Source: Streptomyces seoulensis (GTDB lineage Bacteria > Actinomycetota > Actinomycetes > Streptomycetales > Streptomycetaceae). From it: DNA of 64,000 nucleotides. Below the pieces are notes generated by a model. That model was given only the letters and a program-made list of their open reading frames with translations, did not search any database and had not been told where the DNA came from. This document shows, piece after piece, positions 46,064-54,309 of the stretch (its first letter is position 1; each line of letters starts with the position of its first letter). The stretch spans positions 7,024,353 through 7,088,352 of the forward strand of contig CP054936.1 of the NCBI GenBank assembly GCA_013364255.1, in the 5' to 3' direction. A program made the translations under genes and the position numbers.

Positions 46064-47737
46064 TCAGCGCTGCTCGGCGGTCGAACGCAGCTGCTTCTTG
46101 CTGACCTTGCCGATGCCGGTCTGCGGGAAGGCGTCGACGAACTCGACCAGGTCGGGAACCTTGTAGGCGGCGACGCCGCGCTCACGGACGAACCGCTTGA
46201 CGGCGACGGACCTGAGCGGTTCGGCGCCCTCGCGCAGGATCACGTAGGCGAGGGTGCGTTCGCCCAGGTACTCGTCGGGCACCGCGACCAGCGACACGTC
46301 GTGCACGGCCGGGTGGGCCAGGATGATGTTCTCGATCTCCTCGGCGGCGACCTTCTCGCCACCCCGGTTGATCTGGTCCTTGGCCCGCCCCTCCACGACG
46401 AGGTGACCGCTCGGGGTGCGGCGCACGATGTCGCCGGTGCGGTAGAAGCCGTCCTCGGTGAACGCGCTCCGGTTGTGCTCGGGCGCGCGCCAGTAGCCGC
46501 GGATGGTGTACGGGCCGCGGGTGAGCAGATGCCCGAACGCGCCCTCGGGCACGTCCTGGTCGGCGTCGTCCACGACGCGTATCTCGTCGTCGGGTGAGAT
46601 GGGCCGGCCCTGCGTGGTGACGACCGTCTCCGGATCGTCGTCCAGCCGCGTGTAGTTGACCAGTCCCTCGGCCATCCCGAACACCTGCATGAGCCGGCAG
46701 TCGAGGGCCGGCTCCAGCCGGCGCGCCGCCTGTTCGCTGTACTTCGCGCCGCCCACCAGGATCAGTTCCAGGCTGGACAGGTCGTGCGCGGTGGCCGCGG
46801 CGGCGTCCGTCCACACCAGGGCCAGCGGCGGCACCAGTCCGGTCATGGTGATCCGCTCCCGCTCGATCAGCTCGAACGCGGTCGCCGGATCGGGCTTGGG
46901 GCACAGCACCGCCGTACCGCCCGCGTACAGCACGCCGAGCCAACCGGGCGAGCTCATCGGGAAGTTGTGCGCGGCCGGGAGCACGACGAGGAAGCGGGTG
47001 TCCGCGTCCACACCGCAGATCTCGTTGGAGCCGCGCAGCGAGTAGAGGTAGTCGTCGTGGGTGCGCGGGATCAGCTTGGACACCCCGGTCGTCCCGCCCG
47101 ACAGCTGGAGGAACGCCAGCTCGTGCGGGGCCGGTCCGGCGAACGGGCCGGTCGGTTCGCACGGCACCTCGGACAGCGCGGTGTGCGCGCCGGGGTCGCC
47201 GGCCACGAACACGTGCCTCAGACTCGGCGTGCCGGCCCGGACGCGGGCGGCCAGCTCCCGGTGGTCGTAGCCGGCGTGCACGTCCGGGACGACGTACGCG
47301 ACGGCCTCGGAGAAGGCGCAGAAGTGGCCGATCTCGGTGTCCCGGTGGGCGGGCAGCGCGTACACCGGCAGCGCGCCGATCCGGAACAGCGCGAAGACGA
47401 CCTCCACGAACGCGCCGACGTTCGGCAGTTGGACGACCACCCGGTCGCCGCGGCCGATGCCGCGCGCCGCGAACCCGGCGGCCAGCCGGTCGGCGGCCTC
47501 GTCCAGCTCCCGGTAGGTCCAGGTGCGGCGCTCGGGGGCCGGATCGACGAGCGCGATCCGGTCGGGGTGGGCGGCGGCGCGCTCGCGCAGCATCCCGCCG
47601 AACGTCTCGCCGCGCCAGTGACCGGCCGCGCGGTAGCGCTCGGCGAAGTCGTCCGGCCAGGTGGGCGCGTCCACACCGGGGGTGAGGGCGTCCGCGTCGG
47701 GGGCGTCTGCGCCCGAGACAAGGGCGTCGGCGGTCAC
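46064..47737 (-). CDS. entE: 2,3-dihydroxybenzoate-AMP ligase
   Basis: Adenylates 2,3-dihydroxybenzoate and loads it on the aryl carrier protein; 557 residues from GTG 47737, which overlaps the entC stop by 4 bp. The ANL-family core motifs are LQLSGGTTGVSKLIPRTH (P-loop), YRTGDIV and the C-terminal lysine region QTGIGKVSKKQLR. The stretch AAHNFPMSSPGWLGVL marks aryl-acid ligases such as DhbE and EntE. The first 25 or so residues are a repetitive Ala/Asp tract not seen in EntE. Confidence 0.95.
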   Translation of the reverse strand: MTADALVSGADAPDADALTPGVDAPTWPDDFAERYRAAGHWRGETFGGMLRERAAAHPDRIALVDPAPERRTWTYRELDEAADRLAAGFAARGIGRGDRVVVQLPNVGAFVEVVFALFRIGALPVYALPAHRDTEIGHFCAFSEAVAYVVPDVHAGYDHRELAARVRAGTPSLRHVFVAGDPGAHTALSEVPCEPTGPFAGPAPHELAFLQLSGGTTGVSKLIPRTHDDYLYSLRGSNEICGVDADTRFLVVLPAAHNFPMSSPGWLGVLYAGGTAVLCPKPDPATAFELIERERITMTGLVPPLALVWTDAAAATAHDLSSLELILVGGAKYSEQAARRLEPALDCRLMQVFGMAEGLVNYTRLDDDPETVVTTQGRPISPDDEIRVVDDADQDVPEGAFGHLLTRGPYTIRGYWRAPEHNRSAFTEDGFYRTGDIVRRTPSGHLVVEGRAKDQINRGGEKVAAEEIENIILAHPAVHDVSLVAVPDEYLGERTLAYVILREGAEPLRSVAVKRFVRERGVAAYKVPDLVEFVDAFPQTGIGKVSKKQLRSTAEQR

Positions 47738-48948
47738 AGCGCGGCTCCCACGGCGTCCAGGAAGGTGCGGAACTTGGCGGCCGTCTCGGCGGTCTCGGCC
47801 TCCGGCGAGGACTGCGCGACCACGCCCGCGCCCGCGAACAGCCGGAGCGTGCGGCCCTCCGCCTCGGCGCACCGGATGGTCACCACCCACTCGCCGTCGC
47901 CGTCGGCGTCCTGCCAGCCGACCATGCCGGTGTACGCGCCCCGGTCGAAGGGCTCGGAGGCGGCGATCACGGAGCGCGCCACGTCGGTGGGCGTGCCGCA
48001 CACCGCCGGGGTCGGGTGCAGCGCCGAGGCCAGGTCGAGCGCGGTGACCTCGGGTCCGGCGACCTCGCCGGTGACCGTCGTCGAAAGGTGCCACATGGTG
48101 GCGGTGCGCACCAGCGTGGGCCGCTCGGGCACCTCCAGGCGCCCGCACAGCGGGGCCAGCGCACGCCGTACGGCGTCCACCACGACCGCGTGCTCGTGCA
48201 GGTCCTTGGGCGACTCCAGCAGCGCCACCGCGCGGCGCACGTCCTCGGCCAGGTCGGCGCTGCGCGGCGCGGAGCCGGCCAGCGGGTTGGCGGTGAGCCG
48301 GTCGCCCCGCCGGGCGACGAGGAGTTCGGGGCTGGCGCCGATCAGGGTGCGGCCGGGGGCGCTGGGCACCGCGAAGGTGTAGCCGGACGGGTCGCGCCGG
48401 GCCAGCCGGTTCAGCATGGCCGGCAGGTCGGGGTCGTCGGGGGCGGTCAGCTCCAGGGTGCGGGCGAGGACCACCTTGTCGAACTCCCCGGCCCGCATCC
48501 GGGCCACCGCCGCGGCCACCGCGGCCCCGTACACCTCGGGCGCGGGCCACTCGCGCACCTGCCAGCCGGCGCCGTCCGCCGGGTCCTGGGCGGGCAGCGC
48601 GATCAGCGGGTCCTCGGCCAGCGCGGGCGCGCTGCGCACGGTGGCCGGGACGGCCAGGGCGGCCGGGGCGTCGGGGAGGAAGGGCACGGCGCCGAGCACC
48701 AGCGGCGCGGGCCGGTCCGGGCGGCGCAGACCGGTCAGCAGCTCGCTCACCCGCTGCGTCAACGGCCGTTCGTCGTGCGGGACTTCGGCGGCCGTGCCGT
48801 GGGTGAGCAGGGTGCGCCGGGGGGTGGCGAGGAAGCGGTCGGCGCCGGCCCGGTAGTCGTCCAGCAGCGCGACGGCGGCGCCGGGGGTCAGGGCGGTGGG
48901 CGCGGTGGGCCCGGCGGCGAGGCCGGGGTCGCTCACGGGGGCGGTCAT
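47734..48948 (-). CDS. entC: Isochorismate synthase
   Basis: Converts chorismate to isochorismate, the first committed step to 2,3-dihydroxybenzoate; 404 residues from ATG 48948. The chorismate-binding fold is visible in FDKVVLARTLEL, SPELLVARRGDRLTANPLAGSAPR, ALHPTPAVCGTP and GAYTGMVGW. It lies between entA (50 bp upstream) and entE (4-bp overlap). The chemistry is shared with DhbC and menaquinone MenF; the operon context makes the siderophore role clear. Confidence 0.95.
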   Translation of the reverse strand: MTAPVSDPGLAAGPTAPTALTPGAAVALLDDYRAGADRFLATPRRTLLTHGTAAEVPHDERPLTQRVSELLTGLRRPDRPAPLVLGAVPFLPDAPAALAVPATVRSAPALAEDPLIALPAQDPADGAGWQVREWPAPEVYGAAVAAAVARMRAGEFDKVVLARTLELTAPDDPDLPAMLNRLARRDPSGYTFAVPSAPGRTLIGASPELLVARRGDRLTANPLAGSAPRSADLAEDVRRAVALLESPKDLHEHAVVVDAVRRALAPLCGRLEVPERPTLVRTATMWHLSTTVTGEVAGPEVTALDLASALHPTPAVCGTPTDVARSVIAASEPFDRGAYTGMVGWQDADGDGEWVVTIRCAEAEGRTLRLFAGAGVVAQSSPEAETAETAAKFRTFLDAVGAAL

Positions 48949-48998
48949 CGGGACTCCAGGGTGGGGGAAGCCGTAACTGGGCGCGGGGCGGCGGGCGG

Positions 48999-49895
48999 TC
49001 AGGCCCGCAGGGTCGCGCCGCCGTCCACGTACAGGTCGTGCAGGGTGATGTGGCGGGCGCGGTCGGAGACGAGGAAGGCGACGGCCTCGGCGACGTCGGA
49101 CGGCTCGGCGATGCGGCCGAGCGGGATGCCGGTGCGGTACGCGGCCGGGTCGCCCTCGATGACGGCGCGGCGGCCGCTCTCGGCGCCACCGGGGGAGTTC
49201 TCCCACATGGCGCGCTGCATCTCGGTGAGGGTGGAGCCGGGGGAGACGGTGTTGCAGCGCACGCCGTGCGGCGCCACCTCGAGCCCCAGGCACTTGGTGA
49301 ACATCACCGCGGCGGCCTTGGAGGCGGCGTAGGCGGCCATGCCGCTGCGCGGGACGCCGGCCGCGTTGGAGGCGACGGTGACGATGCTGCCGCGGCCCCG
49401 GGCGGTCATCCGGCGGGCGACGGCCCGCGAGACGTGGAAGACGCCGTCGGTGTTGACGGCGAACACGGCCGCCCAGTCGGCGTCGGTCAGGTCCACCACG
49501 GGCGCGCCGCGCAGGATCCCGGCGACGTTGACGGCGATGTCGAGCGGGCCGAGCGTGTCCTCGGCCTCGGCGACCACCGCCTCCACCGCCTCGGCGTCGG
49601 TGACGTCCAGCGCGCGGGCGGTGACCTGATCGCCGAACCGCCCAGCCACGCGCGCGGGTTCGGTGAGCGCGAGGTCGGTGGCCAGCACGCGCGCGCCGCG
49701 CCCGGCGAGCGCCTCGACGACGGCCGCGCCGATGCCCCGGCCCGCCCCGGTCACCAGGGCGAGCCGGCCGGCGAGGTCCTGCTCCACCGGCCGTGCGGCT
49801 TCCACCGGCTGTACGGCTTCCACCGGCTGCGCGGCTTGCACGGGCTGTACGGCTTCCACGGGTCGTGCGGCTTCCACCGGCTGCGCGGCGCTCAC
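48999..49895 (-). CDS. entA: 2,3-dihydro-2,3-dihydroxybenzoate dehydrogenase with repetitive N-terminal tail
   Basis: Short-chain dehydrogenase that aromatises the dihydrodiol to 2,3-dihydroxybenzoate using NAD+; 298 residues. The enzyme proper begins near residue 39 with LAGRLALVTGAGRGIGAAV (Rossmann glycine motif). It has NVAGIL, the catalytic Ser region VASNAAGVPR and the Tyr/Lys pair in YAASKAA. The first 38 residues are six hexapeptides of the type A(A/V)(Q/R)PV(E/Q), encoded by an 18-bp minisatellite. The GTG at 49895 overlaps the stop of the binding-protein gene by 4 bp; a start after the repeats would give a normal-sized enzyme. It is translationally coupled to the transporter gene before it. 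Confidence 0.93.
   Translation of the reverse strand: MSAAQPVEAARPVEAVQPVQAAQPVEAVQPVEAARPVEQDLAGRLALVTGAGRGIGAAVVEALAGRGARVLATDLALTEPARVAGRFGDQVTARALDVTDAEAVEAVVAEAEDTLGPLDIAVNVAGILRGAPVVDLTDADWAAVFAVNTDGVFHVSRAVARRMTARGRGSIVTVASNAAGVPRSGMAAYAASKAAAVMFTKCLGLEVAPHGVRCNTVSPGSTLTEMQRAMWENSPGGAESGRRAVIEGDPAAYRTGIPLGRIAEPSDVAEAVAFLVSDRARHITLHDLYVDGGATLRA
49782..49889 (-). repeat. 18-bp minisatellite in the 5' end of entA
   Basis: Six imperfect 18-bp units in frame, encoding AAQPVE, AARPVE, AVQPVQ, AAQPVE, AVQPVE and AARPVE. Copy number should vary between strains without breaking the frame. Confidence 0.9.
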
Positions 49896-50875
49896 TTGAC
49901 CATGGCCTTGCGGATGTCGTCCAGCACCGAGACCGCGGCCTGCGCGCCGCCCAGGCTCGTCCACTTCGAGCCGTCGATCACGGTGGCGTGGTGCTCGCGG
50001 ACGGCCTTCAGCTGCTGGTACGCGGGCTTCTTGGCGAGCTGGTCGAGCAGGCCCGCGTCCGGACCGGCGGACGACAGCGTGCCGATGAACAGCCAGTCGC
50101 CGTCGATCTCCTTCAGGTTCTCGTCGCTGATCGGCGTCGAGTGGCCCTCGCCCTTCTGGTTCTGGATGCCCGGACGCTTGAAGCCGAGGTCGTTCAGCAC
50201 GTCGCTGATGAACACGCCCTGCTGCATCACGGCGGTGCCCTTGGCGGAGTAGCGGGCGACGGACACGGTCGCGCCGGCCTTCGCCCCGAGGTCCTTCTTC
50301 AGCGCGGCGGCCTGGGTGTCGTAGCCGGCGAGGAACTTCTTCGCCTCGTTGCTCCTGCCGAGCGCCTGCCCGGTCAGCTCCAGGGACTTCTTCCAGCTCT
50401 TGCTGCCGTCGATGGTGACGACCACGGGGGCGATCTTCTTCAGCTGCGCCAGCACCTGTTCGTCGGCGAGCTGGCCGGCGAGGATGACGTCGGGCTTGGC
50501 CTGGACGACCTTCTCGATGTCCGGGCCGGTCACCGCGCCGACCACGGGTATGCCCTCGGCCTGCTTGCTCAGGTACTCGGGGGCGCCCTTCTGCCCGCGT
50601 CCGGCGGTCAGGCCGACCGGCTTCACGCCGAGGGCGAGCGCGGAGTCCAGGTCCATCTCGCTGAGCGCGAGGACGCGTCGGGGAGCGGTGGGCACCGTCA
50701 CCTTCGCGCCGGTCGCGTCGGTGACCGTGGTGGTGGTGCCCTTGCCCGCGGAACCGCCCGCCGAGGAGTCGTCGTCCGAGGAGCCGCACGCGCTCAGGAC
50801 GAGGCCGCACGCGACGGCCAGGGCCGCGGCCGCGGTGCGACGGGTGGCGGGGGTGGAAAAGCGGGGCGCCATCAT
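49892..50875 (-). CDS. Siderophore-binding lipoprotein (FepB/FhuD class)
   Basis: ABC-importer binding protein, 327 residues from ATG 50875 (GGAGA about 10 nt upstream). Lipoprotein signal: RRTAAAALAVACGLVLSAC, with Cys at about residue 34, then a Ser/Gly/Asp linker. The fold is the class III metal-siderophore binding protein: APRRVLALSEMDLDSALALGVKPVG, KPDVILAGQLADEQVL, QGVFISDVLNDLGFKRPG. It is first in the leftward operon with entACEB-arCP-entF and divergent from the permease genes; an iron box (51019-51037) lies between. The likely ligand is ferric enterobactin, inferred from context. Confidence 0.92.
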   Translation of the reverse strand: MMAPRFSTPATRRTAAAALAVACGLVLSACGSSDDDSSAGGSAGKGTTTTVTDATGAKVTVPTAPRRVLALSEMDLDSALALGVKPVGLTAGRGQKGAPEYLSKQAEGIPVVGAVTGPDIEKVVQAKPDVILAGQLADEQVLAQLKKIAPVVVTIDGSKSWKKSLELTGQALGRSNEAKKFLAGYDTQAAALKKDLGAKAGATVSVARYSAKGTAVMQQGVFISDVLNDLGFKRPGIQNQKGEGHSTPISDENLKEIDGDWLFIGTLSSAGPDAGLLDQLAKKPAYQQLKAVREHHATVIDGSKWTSLGGAQAAVSVLDDIRKAMVK

Positions 50876-51018
50876 GGCCTGAAATCTCCGTTGTTCGACT
50901 GTCGTGACCCGCGGAGTGAGGCCACGATCCGGCACGCCGGGGCCCGTTCAGGCATGCGGAACGACCGGGCCCCGGACATGCGGGCGCACGGACCTCCCGC
51001 CGCCTGACGGGGCGGCAC

Positions 51019-51037
51019 TTAGGTTAGGCTAACCATA
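51019..51037. promoter_or_regulatory. Iron box in the divergent binding-protein / permease promoter
   Basis: TTAGGTTAGGCTAACCATA matches the iron box at 17 of 19 positions. It ends 26 bp before the permease start at 51064 and lies 144 bp from the binding-protein start, so one box may serve both operons. Confidence 0.88.
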
Positions 51038-51063
51038 TGCTCATTTCGAGGGGGTCGTCGCTC

Positions 51064-52122
51064 ATGAAGTCCGGATCCGGTCGGCCCACGGGCCCACCCG
51101 TCCGGGGGCGCGCCGCCGTCTTCGCCACCGCGGCCCTCCTCGTGCTGCTGCTGGTCCTGTGCCTGCTCTCACTGCTGATCGGCACCGGCAGCAGCTCCCC
51201 GGCGCGCGCCTTCGCGTACCTGACCGGCGACGCCGCCGCCCGCGCCGATCCCCAACTGCGCCTGGCCGTCGTGGACGTACGGCTACCGCGCACCTTGGCC
51301 GCCGTCATGGTCGGCCTCTGCCTGGGCACGGCGGGCTGCCTGCTCCAGGCTGCCACCCGCAACCCGCTCGCCGAGACCGGACTGCTCGGCGTCAACTCCG
51401 GCGCCGCGTTCGCCGTCGTCGTCGGACTCACCTTCTTCGGCGCCTCCTCGCCGACCGCGCTGCTGGTGTGGGCGCTGGCCGGCGGCATGGCCGCGAGCGC
51501 GGTCGTCCTGCTGCTGGCGGCGAGCGGCCGCGCCGCCGGGTCGCCGCTGAGGCTGGTGCTGGCCGGTTCGGCGCTCGGCGCCACCTTCCACGGCATGACG
51601 TCGTACGTCCTGCTCGGCACCCAGTCCACCTTCGACGTCTACCGCTACTGGACGATCGGCTCGCTCGCCGGCGTGCGCACCTCCGAACTCCTGCCGCTGC
51701 TGCCGCTGGTGGCCGTCGGCCTCGCCGTCGCGCTCGGCTGCGCCCGTCCGCTGGCCGCGCTCGGCCTCGGCGACGACAGCGCCCGCTCGCTGGGCCACCA
51801 CCCCGGCCGGGTCCGCCTGGTGGTCGCCGGCGCCGTCTCGCTGCTGGCCGGCTGCGCGGTCGCCGTCGCGGGACCGATCGCCTTCCTCGGCCTGCTCGCC
51901 CCGTACGCCGCCCGCGCCGTGGTCGGCGCGAGCATGTCCGGCCAGCTGGTCCTGTCGGCGCTGATCGCCGCCGATGTGATGATCGTCGCCGACCTCCTCG
52001 CCCGGGTCGTCATCCGGCCCTGGGAGGCGCCGGTGAGCGTCCTGCTCGCCTTCGTCGGCGGCCCCCTCCTCGTCTGGATAGCCCGCTCCTCCCGTCTCTC
52101 CACCGCCGGAGCCGCCTCATGA
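51064..52122 (+). CDS. Ferric siderophore ABC transporter permease 1 (FecCD family)
   Basis: Membrane permease with about nine to ten segments, 352 residues. ATG 51064 was preferred over ATG 51037, because GAGGGGG precedes it and the earlier ATG lies inside the iron box. Family features: VRLPRTLAAVMVGLCLGTAGCLLQAATRNPLAE with the conserved RNPLAEP-like turn, LGVNSGAAFAVV, and GPIAFLGLLAPYAAR near the end. It overlaps the second permease by 4 bp (ATGA). It pairs with that permease as a heterodimer, as FepD and FepG do. Confidence 0.93.
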   Translation: MKSGSGRPTGPPVRGRAAVFATAALLVLLLVLCLLSLLIGTGSSSPARAFAYLTGDAAARADPQLRLAVVDVRLPRTLAAVMVGLCLGTAGCLLQAATRNPLAETGLLGVNSGAAFAVVVGLTFFGASSPTALLVWALAGGMAASAVVLLLAASGRAAGSPLRLVLAGSALGATFHGMTSYVLLGTQSTFDVYRYWTIGSLAGVRTSELLPLLPLVAVGLAVALGCARPLAALGLGDDSARSLGHHPGRVRLVVAGAVSLLAGCAVAVAGPIAFLGLLAPYAARAVVGASMSGQLVLSALIAADVMIVADLLARVVIRPWEAPVSVLLAFVGGPLLVWIARSSRLSTAGAAS

Positions 52123-53402
52123 CCCCGCCCGCCCGCGGCCCGCACCCCGCCGCCGACCCGCAGGCCCCCGGCGGCGAAGCCACGGCGCCCGCCGCCCCGC
52201 GCGCGGAGAGCGAGCCGGCCGGGCCGACCGGGCCGACCGGGCCGACCGGGCCCGCCAGGCCGACCGGGCCCGCCAGGCCGGAGGCCGTCACCGCCCCGGA
52301 GGCCGTCACCGCCCCGGAGGCCGTCACCGCCCGGGCGGACGCCACCGTCCCGGCGGCCGCCCTCGTCCCCGAGGACAGCGTCGTCCTGCGCGGCGGAACC
52401 TTCTCGTGGCTCTTCCCGCGGCGCGGCGCGCTCGTCGCCGCGCTGCTCGTGCCGGTGCTCGTCGTCCTGGTCGCGCTCGCGGTGATGGCGAGTTCGACGG
52501 GGATGAGCCCGCGCGACACCCTCTCCGGGCTGCTCGGCACGGGCGATCCCGGCACCGTCATGATCGTGCGGGACTTCCGGCTGCCGCGCGTGTGCGTCGG
52601 CGTCATGGTCGGCGCGGCCCTCGGCGTCGCCGGCTGTCTCACCCAGACCCTGGCCGGCAACCGCCTGGCCACCCCCGACCTCATCGGCGTCAACGAGGGC
52701 GCGACCGCCGCCGTGGTGGCCACCGCCGCCGGCTCCTCGACCGGCATGGTCGGCGACTGGTGGCTCGGCCCGCTCGGCGCCGTCGCCGCCGCGGTCCTGG
52801 TGGTGCTGTGCGCGGGCGGCGCGGGCAGCGCCGGATACCGCGTCCTGGTCGTCGGCATCGGCGTCTCCACCGTCATCGGCGCCATGGGCGACCTCGTCAT
52901 GTCCCGCGAGAACGACAACACCGCGGGCGGCGTGTTCCTCTGGGCCGTCGGCAGCCTCAGCGGCCGCGACTGGCACGTGGGCACACCCCTGCTGATCGTG
53001 CTCCTCTTCCTCCTGCCGCTCGCCCTCGCCGCCGGCCACCGCCTCCAGCTCCTGCGCTTCGACGACGACACGGCCGCCTGCCTCGGCGTCGACCTGCGCC
53101 GGCTGCGCGCCGCCGCGCTCGCGCTGGCCGTCGCCCTGGCCGGCGTGGCCGTCGGCGTCGGCGGCCCCATCGCCTTCGTCGCGCTCGCCGCCCCGATCGT
53201 CGCCGGCCGGCTGAGCGGCCCCACCCGGGTGCCGGTGACCGGCTCCGCGCTCACGGGCGCCGCCCTGATCACCGCCGCCGACGCCCTCGGCCGCGTCGTC
53301 GCCCCCGTCGAACTCCCCGTCGGCGTCGTCACCAGCGTCCTCGGCGGCCCCTTCCTCCTCTGGGTCCTCTTCCGCACCGACTCCACCACCGGAAAGGCAT
53401 GA
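52119..53402 (+). CDS. Ferric siderophore ABC transporter permease 2 (FecCD family) with repetitive N-terminus
   Basis: 427 residues, about 80-100 longer at the N-terminus than typical FecCD permeases. The extra part is cytoplasmic and low-complexity: GPTGPTGPTGPARPTGPARP followed by three EAVTAP-like units, encoded by tandem repeats at 52221-52334. The membrane core starts at about residue 108 (ALVAALLVPVLVVLVALAVMAS) and contains DFRLPRVCVGVMVGAALGVAGCL, LIGVNEGATAAVV and GPIAFVALAAPIVAGRL. It starts inside the previous stop and ends overlapping the ATPase start, so the three genes form one coupled operon. Confidence 0.93.
   Translation: MTPPARGPHPAADPQAPGGEATAPAAPRAESEPAGPTGPTGPTGPARPTGPARPEAVTAPEAVTAPEAVTARADATVPAAALVPEDSVVLRGGTFSWLFPRRGALVAALLVPVLVVLVALAVMASSTGMSPRDTLSGLLGTGDPGTVMIVRDFRLPRVCVGVMVGAALGVAGCLTQTLAGNRLATPDLIGVNEGATAAVVATAAGSSTGMVGDWWLGPLGAVAAAVLVVLCAGGAGSAGYRVLVVGIGVSTVIGAMGDLVMSRENDNTAGGVFLWAVGSLSGRDWHVGTPLLIVLLFLLPLALAAGHRLQLLRFDDDTAACLGVDLRRLRAAALALAVALAGVAVGVGGPIAFVALAAPIVAGRLSGPTRVPVTGSALTGAALITAADALGRVVAPVELPVGVVTSVLGGPFLLWVLFRTDSTTGKA
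52221..52334 (+). repeat. In-frame 9-bp and 18-bp tandem repeats in the permease 2 gene
   Basis: GGGCCGACC-type 9-bp units run from 52221 to about 52280, followed by three copies of GAGGCCGTCACCGCCCCG (52281-52334, the last altered). All keep the frame. Confidence 0.88.
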
Positions 53403-54202
53403 CCACTCCCATGACCGACGCCCATCCCGGCCTCCAGGTGCGCGGCCTGCACGCGGGATACCCCGGCCGGCCCGTCGTCCAGGACGTCGACCTGAGCGTC
53501 CCCGCCGGACACGTGGCCGCCGTCGTCGGCCCCAACGGCTGCGGCAAGTCGACCCTGTTGCGCACCATCGCCCGCCTGCACCGCCCCACACGGGGCGCCG
53601 TACTGGCCGACGGCACCGACATCTGGAAACTGACGCAACGTCAAGTAGCGCACTGTGTAGCCCTGTTGCCGCAGTCGCCGCGGGCGCCGGAGGCCGTCAC
53701 CGTCGCCGGACTGGTCCGCTACGGCCGCCACCCGCACCAGGGCCTGCTGCGCCAGTGGTCCCGCGAGGACGAACGCGCCGTACGCGACGCCCTGGAGGCC
53801 ACCGGCACCACCGCGCTCGCCGGCGAGCGGCTCGACCGGCTCTCCGGCGGCCAGCGCCAGCGCTGCTGGCTCGCCATGGTGCTCGCCCAGCACACCCCCG
53901 TGGTCCTGCTCGACGAACCCACCAGCGCACTCGACCTCGGCCACGTCGTCGACGTGCTCACCCTCGTACGGCAGGTGGCCGCCGCCGGGCGGACCGTGGT
54001 CATGGTGCTGCACGACCTGGCCTCCGCCGCCCGCTACGCCGACACCCTGATCGCCATGAAGGACGGCCGCGTCGTCGCCCAGGGCCCGCCCCAGGAGATC
54101 GTGGACGAGGCGCTCGTCAAGGAGCTGTACGACCTGGAGGCCGACATCCTGCGCGCGCCCGGCGACGCCTGCCCGGTCGTCGTCCCGCGAGCGCGCGGAT
54201 GA
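53399..54202 (+). CDS. Ferric siderophore ABC transporter ATP-binding protein
   Basis: FepC/FhuC-type ATPase, 267 residues from ATG 53399, which overlaps the permease stop by 4 bp. Walker A GPNGCGKST, signature LSGGQRQRCWLAM, Walker B VVLLDEPTSALDLGH and the switch His in VMVLHDLASAARYAD are all intact. It energises the two FecCD permeases for uptake of the ferric catecholate siderophore. Confidence 0.95.
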   Translation: MTTPMTDAHPGLQVRGLHAGYPGRPVVQDVDLSVPAGHVAAVVGPNGCGKSTLLRTIARLHRPTRGAVLADGTDIWKLTQRQVAHCVALLPQSPRAPEAVTVAGLVRYGRHPHQGLLRQWSREDERAVRDALEATGTTALAGERLDRLSGGQRQRCWLAMVLAQHTPVVLLDEPTSALDLGHVVDVLTLVRQVAAAGRTVVMVLHDLASAARYADTLIAMKDGRVVAQGPPQEIVDEALVKELYDLEADILRAPGDACPVVVPRARG

Positions 54203-54309
54203 ACGCGCGCGTGTGAGCCCTGTACGCGCCCCCCGCCGTGCGGTGAAAATGCGCCGTGCCGACGGGCGGCCGACCGAGGGCCGTCCGTCCGAGTCCCCAG
54301 AGAGGCAGG

